Shown: in pieces, positions 5,269 through 12,741 of the stretch | How positions within the stretch are numbered: position 1 is the stretch's first letter | Layout: each line of letters opens with the position of its first letter | Assembly: GCA_039924425.1 (NCBI GenBank) | Contig: JBDTAX010000207.1 | Location: 1-12,792, forward strand | Direction: 5' to 3' | DNA from: GCA-003244245 sp039924425 | GTDB taxonomy: Bacteria > Actinomycetota > Actinomycetes > Mycobacteriales > Pseudonocardiaceae | DNA: 12,792 nt | Made by a program: the position numbers and the translations under genes | Notes under the pieces: model-generated | Database searches by the model: none | What the model saw: only the letters and a program-made list of their open reading frames with translations | Told to the model about the DNA's origin: nothing

Positions 5269-6540
5269 ATGAGAATTTCGAGTTGGATGCCGAGAGGTAT
5301 CCATGTGCCGCCGTTGACCAAACGGGATGCGCTGCTGTTCTCCGCGCTGTTCATCTTCAACTGCTTTGTTTTTTCTTCATGGACTGAATTGGGTCAGGTG
5401 GCGACCAAGCCGTGGTTGCTTCTCGTGTGGTTGTATGGGCTGGTCGGGCTCGCGCCGCTCGCCTGGCGAGACGAGGCGCCGGGGACTGTCTTCGCCACGC
5501 AATGGGTGCTCACCGTAGCTGCCTGGTTCATCATCATGCCCCACTACATCCCCGTGGCCGGCATGACGGTCGCCCTGTACGCGGTCGCTGCGCACCTCCC
5601 CCGAAGGGCTTCGCTGCTGGCGCTGCTGGTGTCGTGCGTTCCCATCGGACTCGCCCTCGCCTCGATATACAGCGCGAATCACCTTGGTCATACCTCGTAC
5701 GAGGCGTTCTTCACCAACGGGGTGCTTCTTGTCGTCGCGGCTGGCTGGGCGTGGGGTTTGGGCCGGGTGACCCAGGCCAACCAGTTGCGTGTGCAGGAGC
5801 TGGAACACGAGCGGGAGTCGGCCCGGGAAGCCGAGGTGCTGGCCACCGAGCGCAGGAGGATCGCCCGGGAGCTGCACGACATCGTCTCCCACGCGGTTAC
5901 CGTGATCGTCTTGCAGGCCGCGGGTGCCGCGCGGGTCGCCAAGACCGACTTCACGCAGGTCGTCCGATCGCTGACTCACATCGAGACCACCGGCAAACAG
6001 GCGATGGCCGAGTTGCGCCGCCTGCTCGGAGTGCTCGAAGACAGCGACTCCGCCGGTGCCGGTGACCTCAAGCCGCAACCCGGACTGGCCGACCTGCCTG
6101 AACTGCTCAACTCCCTGGTGGAGGTCGGAATGCCCGTCATCGTGCACACCGAGGGCAGCCCGGCCCCGCTGGACTCCAGCATCGATCTGACCGCATACCG
6201 GATCGTGCAGGAAGGCCTGGTCAACGTCGCCAAACACGCCGGCAAGAACGCTCACCCCCGGCTGCGGCTCGTCTGGGGAGCCCAAGGTCTGCTCATCCAG
6301 ATCGACAACAACATCCCCACCGCGAGGGCGCAGTGCGCCCAGTCACTGCCCGGCGGCGGCGGTCGCGGCCTGATCGGCTTGCGCGAACGCGCCAATGCCG
6401 CCGGGGGCAACCTCCAAGCCGGGCCCCACGAGGGCGGCTACCGGCTGACCGCCACCATTCCGCTCGCTACGCTCGGGACCTCGGCGGTGCCGCCTGTGTC
6501 CAGCAACGGTCGTGGGGATCAAGGGAAAGTGTCAGTGTGA
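5269..6540 (+). CDS. Membrane sensor histidine kinase, HisKA_3 (NarL/DesK-type)
   Basis: A 423-residue kinase. The N-terminal ~168 residues contain about five to six hydrophobic helices (near 22-40, 49-66, 75-110 as one or two, 114-134, 145-165) with very short loops, so the sensor is embedded in the membrane and has no large outer domain. A linker coil (about 169-195) leads to the dimerisation helix with the phosphorylated His, H203, in R-R-R-I-A-R-E-L-H-D-I-V-S-H. The ATP-binding domain shows the N-box N319 in V-Q-E-G-L-V-N-V-A-K-H-A, D346 in I-Q-I-D-N-N and the glycine box G-G-G-R-G-L-I-G-L-R-E-R-A. The start is supported by GGGGAG five bases upstream. It sits behind the small peptide gene and its stop overlaps the start of the regulator gene. 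The stimulus is unknown; the encoded peptide or membrane stress are the leading options. Confidence 0.93.
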   Translation: MRISSWMPRGIHVPPLTKRDALLFSALFIFNCFVFSSWTELGQVATKPWLLLVWLYGLVGLAPLAWRDEAPGTVFATQWVLTVAAWFIIMPHYIPVAGMTVALYAVAAHLPRRASLLALLVSCVPIGLALASIYSANHLGHTSYEAFFTNGVLLVVAAGWAWGLGRVTQANQLRVQELEHERESAREAEVLATERRRIARELHDIVSHAVTVIVLQAAGAARVAKTDFTQVVRSLTHIETTGKQAMAELRRLLGVLEDSDSAGAGDLKPQPGLADLPELLNSLVEVGMPVIVHTEGSPAPLDSSIDLTAYRIVQEGLVNVAKHAGKNAHPRLRLVWGAQGLLIQIDNNIPTARAQCAQSLPGGGGRGLIGLRERANAAGGNLQAGPHEGGYRLTATIPLATLGTSAVPPVSSNGRGDQGKVSV

Positions 6541-7232
6541 TCCGAGTCGTGGTAGTCGATGACCAGCCGCTCGTCCGAGCCGGCATCACCATGCTGGTCA
6601 ACGCCGAGGAAGACATCGCCGTCGTCGCTGAAGCCGCCAACGGCCAGGAAGCTCTCACCCAGCTTCGCGCCGAGCGTCCGGACGTGGTCCTGATGGATGT
6701 GCGCATGCCGGGCACCGACGGCATCGAGGCGACCCGCGCGGTGACCGACGAGGGTCTGACCGCGCGGGACGGCCAGCCCATCAGGGTCATCATTCTCACC
6801 ACCTATCACGTTGACGAGGCCGTGTACGCCGCATTGCGCGCCGGAGCGTCGGGTTTTCTCCTCAAAGACGCCGCCCCCACCGAGATCGCCAGCGCGATCC
6901 GAGCGGTAGCCGCCGGTGAGGGATGGCTGGGTGCAGCCGTCACTCGCCGGCTCATTGACGAATTCGCCGCTCAGCCTGCGCAAAATACGCCAACACCAGC
7001 GGAAATGAACCAGCTGACGCGTCGTGAGCGGGAAGTCCTCAGCCTGCTGGCTCGCGGTTTATCCAACGTCGACGTTGCCGCCAAGCTGTTCATCAGCGAA
7101 GCCACCGTGAAAACGCACCTGGCCCGAGTGATGGCAAAACTCAATGTCCGGGAGAAATCTCAAGCGGTGGCCGCCGCCTACCAAACTGGGCTCGTCCAGC
7201 CCCCGGCCCCGCGATCACGTCCCGCACCGTAG
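6537..7232 (+). CDS. LuxR/NarL-type response regulator
   Basis: A 231-residue regulator. The receiver domain has the acidic pocket D8-D9 in V-V-V-D-D-Q-P, the phosphorylation site D54 in V-V-L-M-D-V-R-M-P-G-T-D-G-I-E, the T-T switch residue region (I-I-L-T-T-Y) and the conserved Lys in G-F-L-L-K-D. A linker leads to a LuxR helix-turn-helix: L-T-R-R-E-R-E-V-L-S-L-L-A-R-G, then E-A-T-V-K-T-H-L-A-R-V-M-A-K-L. The start is the GTG at 6537, whose GTGA overlaps the kinase TGA by four bases, with AAGGGAAAG upstream, indicating translational coupling. Such regulators bind inverted or tandem sites as dimers. The CTACA-type elements at 1043-1089 and 4790-4836 are the best candidates in the window. A 12-bp perfect inverted repeat begins inside the last codons. 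Confidence 0.95.
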   Translation: MIRVVVVDDQPLVRAGITMLVNAEEDIAVVAEAANGQEALTQLRAERPDVVLMDVRMPGTDGIEATRAVTDEGLTARDGQPIRVIILTTYHVDEAVYAALRAGASGFLLKDAAPTEIASAIRAVAAGEGWLGAAVTRRLIDEFAAQPAQNTPTPAEMNQLTRREREVLSLLARGLSNVDVAAKLFISEATVKTHLARVMAKLNVREKSQAVAAAYQTGLVQPPAPRSRPAP

Positions 7233-7243
7233 CGGGACGTGAT
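7214..7243. terminator. Perfect 12-bp inverted repeat at the end of the regulator gene
   Basis: The arms ATCACGTCCCGC (7214-7225) and GCGGGACGTGAT (7232-7243) flank a six-base loop that includes part of the TAG stop. This is a very stable hairpin, but no T-run follows, so termination is a guess. It could equally be an operator for the MFS gene that starts 26 bases later. Confidence 0.5.
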
Positions 7244-7269
7244 GACGTGGTCTTCGCGCGGCCCCCCAC

Positions 7270-8547
7270 GTGACGCTGGCCGCGCTCATCCGCCGCGCTT
7301 TCCGCGCGGCCGCCTCCGACATCACGCCGCTGCGCGAATCCGTCGCTTTCCGGCGGTTGTTCGCCGGTCAGGCGGTCTCGCAGATCGGCACGCAGGTGAC
7401 CCGGGTCGCGGTGCCACTGCAGGTGTACGCGATCACCCGCTCGTCACTGGATGTTGGTCTGATCGGGCTCGCTAGTTTCGTGCCGTTGGTGGTCTTCGGG
7501 ATCTACGGCGGCTCGATCGCCGACGCGGTCGATCGCCGCACCCTCGTGTTGATCACCTCGACCGCGACGATGCTGGTCAGTGTCGTGCTGCTGGTCCAGG
7601 CGGTGCTGACGGTCAATCGGGTCAGTGTGCTGTTCGGTTGCGTCGCGGTGCAGGCGGCGTTCGCGGCGGTTGACTCGCCAGCCCGGCGAGCGGTCCTCCC
7701 GAGCTTGGTGCGGGTCGAGAAGCTGCCGGCGGCCAACACGCTGTCCTACGGCAGCTTTCAGCTCGCGCTCGTCGTCGGGCCGCTGCTGGCCGGGGCGGCG
7801 GTGGGTGCCGGCGGTGTCGGGTGGGCCTACGCGATCGACGTGGCGTCATTCGTCGGCGCCTTCTACGCCGCGGCGCGGCTGCCGTCGCTGCCGCCCGGTG
7901 CGGGTGCCCGCCGGGCCGGACTGACATCCGTCGTTGAGGGGCTGCGGTTCCTCACGGCCCGCCCGATGGTGCTGATGACCTTCGGTGCCGACCTCATCGC
8001 GACGATCTTCGGGGCACCGGCGGCGCTGTTCCCGGCACTGGCCTACGGGCAGTACGGCGGTGGCGCCGGGACGGTCGGCCTGCTCTACGCCGCACCCGCG
8101 GTGGGGTCGGTGGTTGTGACGTTGCTGGGTGGGGTTATCGGCCGGGTGCACCGCCACGGGCTCGGGGTGGTGCTGTCGATCGTGGTGTGGGGGGTGGCGA
8201 TCACGCTGTTCGGGTTGGCCTCGGCGCTGTGGCTGGGGCTGCTGCTGCTCGCGGTTGCTGGCGCGGGGGACACCGTCAGCGCGGTCTACCGCTCGACGAT
8301 CCTGCAAGTCGCCACCCCGCCCGGGATGCAGGGTCGGCTGCAAGGCGTGTTCATCGTCGTGGTCACGGGCGGCCCGCGTCTCGGCGACCTCGAGTCCGGC
8401 GCGGTGGCGGCTGCCTTCACTCCCCGGGTCTCAGTGGTCTCCGGCGGGCTGGCTTGCCTCGCCGGCATCGGGCTGCTCGCGCTCGCCGTGCCGGCCTTTC
8501 TGCGCTACGACGCCCGGGCCGACACGGCGGGTGAGCAGCCGCGATAG
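7270..8547 (+). CDS. MFS exporter (MFS_3/EntS-like family)
   Basis: A 425-residue transporter with about twelve predicted membrane helices. After a short cytoplasmic N-terminus comes F-R-R-L-F-A-G-Q-A-V-S-Q-I-G-T-Q-V, typical of this family. Motif A of the major facilitator superfamily appears as G-G-S-I-A-D-A-V-D-R-R-T-L between helices 2 and 3, and the family motif D-S-P-A-R-R-A-V-L-P-S-L-V follows. The second half begins after R-A-G-L-T-S-V-V-E-G-L-R-F-L. Relatives export siderophores, macrolides or other small molecules by proton antiport; the substrate here cannot be told. The first possible start after an in-frame stop is the GTG at 7270, which has no Shine-Dalgarno. It lies 37 bases after the regulator gene on the same strand, so co-transcription with the two-component genes is likely unless the intervening hairpin stops it. 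Confidence 0.9.
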   Translation: MTLAALIRRAFRAAASDITPLRESVAFRRLFAGQAVSQIGTQVTRVAVPLQVYAITRSSLDVGLIGLASFVPLVVFGIYGGSIADAVDRRTLVLITSTATMLVSVVLLVQAVLTVNRVSVLFGCVAVQAAFAAVDSPARRAVLPSLVRVEKLPAANTLSYGSFQLALVVGPLLAGAAVGAGGVGWAYAIDVASFVGAFYAAARLPSLPPGAGARRAGLTSVVEGLRFLTARPMVLMTFGADLIATIFGAPAALFPALAYGQYGGGAGTVGLLYAAPAVGSVVVTLLGGVIGRVHRHGLGVVLSIVVWGVAITLFGLASALWLGLLLLAVAGAGDTVSAVYRSTILQVATPPGMQGRLQGVFIVVVTGGPRLGDLESGAVAAAFTPRVSVVSGGLACLAGIGLLALAVPAFLRYDARADTAGEQPR

Positions 8548-8787
8548 TGGGTGGCATCCCCGATGCGTGGCCGCCGCAGATTGCGTGGGTGGCGACGGTG
8601 CGAGGCCGGCGTATAGTGGTGGAGAACCAGCCCAGGCTGCTCGCCCGGTCCCGCAACTGCGGTGCGACTGCGGCTGTTCCTGCCGTGTTCATTTAATCGT
8701 CACCCTCCGTCACCGATTTGTTCGCCTTCACCTCGTTGGCCCAACGTGTAGCTGAGAGTCAGCTCACGAAGTTTCGGCCAACAGAGA
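8548..8787 (+). promoter_or_regulatory. Promoter region of the adaptor gene with repeats and palindromes
   Basis: A 240-base gap. TATAGT at 8612-8617 is a fair -10 match without a well-spaced -35. The direct repeat CGTCACC occurs at 8698 and 8708, ten bases apart, followed by TTCGCC and TTCACC. The palindrome CGTTGG-c-CCAACG lies at 8734-8746 and the inverted repeat AGCTGA-gag-TCAGCT at 8750-8764. Several operator-like sites so close to the start suggest that the adaptor has its own regulated promoter. Confidence 0.4.
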
Positions 8788-10440
8788 GTGGTGGTCTTGG
8801 TGCGTGGGGGCGGGGATGGGACAAGGCGGGTGGTGACCCGAACGGCTGTGGTGTCGTTGGGTGTCGCCGCAGTGATGGGGGCGGTGTTGGTGACGAAGAA
8901 CTCGCCACCAACACCGGTGACGTCGAATGCGACGAACGCTTCGACACCGAAGCCGGTGACGGCGGTGGTGACGGAGGGCTCGGTGTCGACAATGGTCTCA
9001 TCGAAGGGGTCGCTGGCGGCGGCGAAGACGACCAACCTCGGCTTCAAGGCGGCCAACACGCTCAAGGTTATCAATGTGAAGGTCGGGGACAAGGTGAAGA
9101 AGGGCCAGTTGTTGGCCCAGGAGGACAACGGCTCGCTGGAGCAGGCGCTGGTTCAGGCCCAGCAAGTGTTCGCCGATCAACAGGCGCAGCTGGCTCTGAT
9201 CCTCAACGACGTGACCGTGCCCGGGGACCTCAGAACTCTGGAACAGGCGCGCGAGGTCGCCGAGGACGCGCGGCGCAACATCGGGTTGAAGGTGAAGGCG
9301 GACGAGGACACCCTCCGTCGGGCGCGCGATGTGCTCAAGCTCGATGAGCAGACGCTGGACACGGCACTGAAAAAGGCTGCGGCGGACGGTTGTGGGCCCA
9401 ATGGACCGCTGACCGCGTTGCCGACCGCCGCGGAGACGGCGCTGTGTTCGACCGACGACGCGGCGGTGAAGGCCGCTGAGACGGTGGTGTTCAACCAGCG
9501 CACGGTCGTCATCGCCGATGAGGACAACTTGCGGATCGATCGCGGCAACCTGGAGACCACCTACCAGCAGGATCTGGTCACCGTGCGCGCCGATGAGAAC
9601 ATCTTCCGGATCGCCGCCACGAACCGTCCCTCCCAGATCGCGATCCAGCAAGCCTTGCTAGTCTTTGATCAGGCGGCGGTGGTGGTCGCCCAGAACTCGT
9701 TGAAGAACTCGTTCGTGTATGCCCCGGCGGACGGCACCGTGACTGCGGTCACCGGGACGGTCGGGGAGTTCATGCAGGGCAACGGGGCGCAGTCGCCGCC
9801 CTCACCGTTGGCGCCCGGCAGTGACGCGCAAATTCCAGACGTGGGTGGGCCAGCGACGTCTGATGAGAAGAATCCCGGCACCCTGCAGGGTGTGGGTGGG
9901 CTCGAAGCGTTGCGGGCGACCGCGCCGAGCGGTGGTGCGTTCATTCAGCTCAGTGACTTGGACACGTTCCAGGCGGTCGTTCCCTTCGTTGAGGCTGACG
10001 CGGCGAAGATCGAGCCTGGTTCGTCGGCGAAACTGACCTTTGACGCGCTGCCCGGAGTCGAGCGCGACGGCACGGTGACCTCGATCTCGCCCACGGGAGT
10101 GAACATCGGTGGTGTGACGAACTACTACGCCACGGTGTTGCTGACGAACGACAATTCAGGGCTCAAGTCCGGGCTGACCTCGACCGTCTCGGTGGTCACC
10201 AACACGGTCAAGAACCAAGCGTTGGTGGTGCCGACCTCGGCGGTGACCAAGCAGGGTGGCAAGTCGTTCGTGGACACCCTGGGCCCAGGCGGCAAGCCAC
10301 AACGGGTTCCGTTCACCCCGGGCAAGGTCGGCGATGACAACAGCGAGGTGCTCTCCGGGCTGACCAAGGGCCAGAAAGTGCTGCTTCCGCCAAGCGGAGC
10401 ACTGCCCCGGCCACAGGAGTACGCCGCGCGGGCTCGCTGA
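8788..10440 (+). CDS. HlyD/MacA-like membrane fusion (adaptor) protein
   Basis: A 550-residue protein anchored by one N-terminal helix (about residues 20-36). Next comes the first lipoyl-like half (N-V-K-V-G-D-K-V-K-K-G-Q-L-L-A-Q), then a long alpha-helical hairpin rich in Gln, Ala and Asp (about 110-300), the second lipoyl half (Y-A-P-A-D-G-T-V-T-A-V), a beta-barrel with V-P-F-V-E-A-D-A-A-K-I-E-P-G, and a membrane-proximal domain with V-V-P-T-S-A-V. The hairpin contains C202 and C220 in an insert, probably a disulfide at the tip. Adaptors of this type work with MacB/FtsX-like ABC exporters at the outer face of the membrane. No such ATPase or permease is in this window, so the partner is unknown; the MFS gene upstream is a possible one. 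The start is uncertain: GTG at 8788, 8791 or 8800, with only a weak GAGAG upstream. Confidence 0.88.
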   Translation: MVVLVRGGGDGTRRVVTRTAVVSLGVAAVMGAVLVTKNSPPTPVTSNATNASTPKPVTAVVTEGSVSTMVSSKGSLAAAKTTNLGFKAANTLKVINVKVGDKVKKGQLLAQEDNGSLEQALVQAQQVFADQQAQLALILNDVTVPGDLRTLEQAREVAEDARRNIGLKVKADEDTLRRARDVLKLDEQTLDTALKKAAADGCGPNGPLTALPTAAETALCSTDDAAVKAAETVVFNQRTVVIADEDNLRIDRGNLETTYQQDLVTVRADENIFRIAATNRPSQIAIQQALLVFDQAAVVVAQNSLKNSFVYAPADGTVTAVTGTVGEFMQGNGAQSPPSPLAPGSDAQIPDVGGPATSDEKNPGTLQGVGGLEALRATAPSGGAFIQLSDLDTFQAVVPFVEADAAKIEPGSSAKLTFDALPGVERDGTVTSISPTGVNIGGVTNYYATVLLTNDNSGLKSGLTSTVSVVTNTVKNQALVVPTSAVTKQGGKSFVDTLGPGGKPQRVPFTPGKVGDDNSEVLSGLTKGQKVLLPPSGALPRPQEYAARAR

Positions 10441-10447
10441 TCATATC

Positions 10448-10675
10448 GTGAGAAGTTTCCTCGTCGTTTTCTCAGCCGTTGCCCCGTTGGCTCCAGCGCA
10501 CGCCGTCTTCGGTGAGGGAGACTGCTTGGTCACCAACGGGGCGCTGGCAAGTGGCTTCATCACAACGGAGCGTTTCCGCATCATTGCTCGCACGGGCGAT
10601 AAGCTGGAATTCCGCTGCCGCGGCGGCGGACACGCCGACGCGCCGACCTCGGTGGCTGCGGACTATTGCTCTTGA
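10448..10675 (+). CDS. Small secreted cysteine-containing protein
   Basis: A 75-residue open frame starting at a GTG seven bases after the adaptor stop. Residues 1-19 form a compact signal peptide (MRSFLVVFSAVAPLAPAHA) with an A-H-A cleavage site. The predicted mature part has ~56 residues with three cysteines (C26, C57, C74), and a central stretch F-R-I-I-A-R-T-G-D-K-L-E-F-R-C looks like beta strands of a small domain. There is no clear Shine-Dalgarno, so translation would be coupled to the adaptor gene. A strong terminator begins 11 bases after its TGA, consistent with being the last gene of the transcript. I do not recognise the family. An overlapping frame (10479-10742) runs into the terminator and is less likely. 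Confidence 0.62.
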   Translation: MRSFLVVFSAVAPLAPAHAVFGEGDCLVTNGALASGFITTERFRIIARTGDKLEFRCRGGGHADAPTSVAADYCS

Positions 10676-10686
10676 CCTTGATTACC

Positions 10687-10725
10687 AAAGAACCCACTGG
10701 TCAGTCCCGGCCAGTGGGTTCTTTT
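10687..10725. terminator. Bidirectional intrinsic terminator
   Basis: The perfect stem AAAGAACCCACTGG / CCAGTGGGTTCTTT (10687-10700, 10711-10724) has a ten-base loop and TTTT at 10722-10725. The A-rich left side gives a T-rich end on the minus strand too. It separates the convergent adaptor/small-protein and M13 peptidase genes. Confidence 0.9.
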
Positions 10726-10728
10726 CCG

Positions 10729-12741
10729 CTACCAGATTGTGACGCGCTGGCCGGGGGGGCGGTACAGTTTGTCGCCCGGCTTGACGCCGAAGGCCGTATA
10801 GAACGCCGCCAGGTTGCTGACGACTCCGTTGGCGCGGAACTCATCCGGGCTGTGCGGATCGCTCAGTAGCTGCACGCGCAGATCCTGGTCCCGGGTCTTG
10901 CCCCGCCACACCTGCGCCCACCCCAGGAAGAAGCGCTGCTCGCCGGTGAATCCGTCCATCACGGGGGCCGCCGCGCCGTCGAGCGACAGCTCGTAGGCGC
11001 GGTGTGCCACCGTGAGGCCGGACAGGTCAGCGATGTTCTCGCCCAGCGTCAGCTCACCGTTGACGTGCTCACCGGGCAACGGCTCGTAGGCCGAATACTG
11101 CGCGGTCAGTGCGGTGGTCCGGGCGGTGAACCGCTGCACGTCCTGTGGGGTCCACCAATCGCGGAGGTTGCCGGTTCCGTCGTATTTGCGGCCCTGGTCG
11201 TCGAACGCGTGGCTGATCTCGTGACCGATCACCGCGCCGATTCCGCCGTAGTTCACCGCGTCGTCGGCGGTGGGGTCGAAGAACGGTGGCTGCAGGATCG
11301 CGGCCGGGAAGGTGATGTCGTTGAGCGTCGGATTGTAGTAGGCGTTGACCGTCTGCGGGGTGGTGAACCACTCCGCGCGGTCCACCGGCTTGCCGAGCCG
11401 GTCGAGATTCCGCTGGTACTCGAGCTCGGACGCGCGAACCTCGTTGCCCACCAGATCGTCACGGGTGACCTTGAGTTTCGAGTAGTCCTTCCACTCGCTC
11501 GGATACCCGATCTTTACGGCGAGTTTGCTGAGCTTGTCCTTAGCCTGCCTCTTGGTCGCCGGACTCATCCAGTCCAAGCCGTCGATGGACGTGCGGTAGG
11601 TGTCGATCAGTTTGCTGACCAGCACGTCGATCCGCCGTTTGGCATCCGGTGGGAAGTATCGCCGCACATAACGTTGCCCGAGCAGATCGCCCATCGCGCC
11701 GTCGACCGCGGTGACTCCCTTTTTCCAGAGTGGGCTCATTTCCTGCTGCCCGGCCAGATCGTGGTTGTGGAACTCGAAGCGCGCCGTGACGAAGTCAGTG
11801 CTCAGGTAAGGGGCGAAGTCGTCGATGACCCTGAACTTCAGGTACGCGCGCCAATCCTCCAGTGGCACGGTGGTCAACGCCGTACCCAGGGCGGTGAAGA
11901 AACTGGGCTCGGCGACGATGAAGTCAGGGGTGTGCACGCCCGCCGCGTCGAGGTAGGTCTTCCAGTCCAGCCCCGGTGCCCGCGCGGTGGCCTCGCTGAC
12001 GGTGAACTTGTTGTAGGTCGCCGTCGCGTCCCGGTCCTGCACGGCGGTCCACTGGACCGCGGCGAGGCGATTCTCCACAGCGAGCACCCGGCTGGCCGCC
12101 GCATTCGAATCGGGGACACCGGCCAGGCCCAGCAGGTGGGCGGCGTAGGTCCGGAACTGATCACGCAGCGTAACAAACTGCGGATCGGTTTTCAGGTAAT
12201 AATCCCGGTTGGGCAGGGTGAGCCCGCTTTGCGTGACGTCCGGTTCATAGACCGAGGCGTTCTTGGCGTCCTGGTCGATGGACAGCGCGATGGGGCTGGA
12301 GCTGCCGGTCGTGGCGCTCTCCGCGAAATACCGGACGAGGTCTGTCGGGCTGCTGAGCGCGTCGATGTGGGCCAGCGCCCCCTTCAGCGGAGCGGTGCCG
12401 AGCGCGTTGCGCCGTGCGGTGTCCATGAAACTCGCGTAGAAGTCGCCGATCTGCTGGTCTGGCGAGCCGGCCGCGCCGTGGCGGGCGGCGCTGTCCTCGA
12501 CGATGGTGCGCAGATCTTGGTCGGCTTTGTCGGCCAGTGCGGTGAACGCGCTGTAACTGGTCCGGTCGGCTGGGATGGCGGTGGTCTGCAACCAGTGACC
12601 ATTCGTGAACCCGAACAGGTCGTCCGGTGCTCGTACCTGGCGGTCGTACCCGGCCAGCAGCAGTCCCGATCCCAGCGGGGGCGCCCCGGCACACCCCCCC
12701 AACAACGCCACAACAAGAACACCCACCCAAACCCGAAACAC
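10729..12741 (-). CDS. M13 family zinc metallopeptidase (PepO/neprilysin-like) lipoprotein
   Basis: A 670-residue endopeptidase of the neprilysin family, full length for bacterial members. The N-terminus is a lipoprotein signal peptide with lipobox L-L-G-G-C (C17), so the enzyme is attached to the outer face of the membrane. The catalytic zinc site is H507-E508-x-x-H511 (H-E-I-S-H), with the third ligand E568 in G-E-N-I-A-D-L-S-G. The substrate-binding N-A-Y-Y-N-P motif precedes it. The C-terminus is V-T-I-W: the terminal tryptophan is kept, but the cysteine of the usual C-x-x-W is a valine. The start is the GTG at 12741, with GGGGGGAG four to five bases upstream. Such enzymes cleave short peptides, so processing of exported peptides is conceivable but not shown. 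It ends five bases past the terminator stem and has no visible operon partner. Confidence 0.95.
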   Translation of the reverse strand: MFRVWVGVLVVALLGGCAGAPPLGSGLLLAGYDRQVRAPDDLFGFTNGHWLQTTAIPADRTSYSAFTALADKADQDLRTIVEDSAARHGAAGSPDQQIGDFYASFMDTARRNALGTAPLKGALAHIDALSSPTDLVRYFAESATTGSSSPIALSIDQDAKNASVYEPDVTQSGLTLPNRDYYLKTDPQFVTLRDQFRTYAAHLLGLAGVPDSNAAASRVLAVENRLAAVQWTAVQDRDATATYNKFTVSEATARAPGLDWKTYLDAAGVHTPDFIVAEPSFFTALGTALTTVPLEDWRAYLKFRVIDDFAPYLSTDFVTARFEFHNHDLAGQQEMSPLWKKGVTAVDGAMGDLLGQRYVRRYFPPDAKRRIDVLVSKLIDTYRTSIDGLDWMSPATKRQAKDKLSKLAVKIGYPSEWKDYSKLKVTRDDLVGNEVRASELEYQRNLDRLGKPVDRAEWFTTPQTVNAYYNPTLNDITFPAAILQPPFFDPTADDAVNYGGIGAVIGHEISHAFDDQGRKYDGTGNLRDWWTPQDVQRFTARTTALTAQYSAYEPLPGEHVNGELTLGENIADLSGLTVAHRAYELSLDGAAAPVMDGFTGEQRFFLGWAQVWRGKTRDQDLRVQLLSDPHSPDEFRANGVVSNLAAFYTAFGVKPGDKLYRPPGQRVTIW

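Noticed and set aside
5377..6285. 302-aa open frame on the minus strand
   Set aside because: It is antisense to the histidine kinase, whose H, N and G boxes are intact.
10376..10403. Inverted repeat AGTGC...GCACT with inner TCCGC/GCGGA near the adaptor 3' end
   Set aside because: It lies inside the adaptor coding region and has a four-base bulge, with no T-run, so a regulatory role is not supported.
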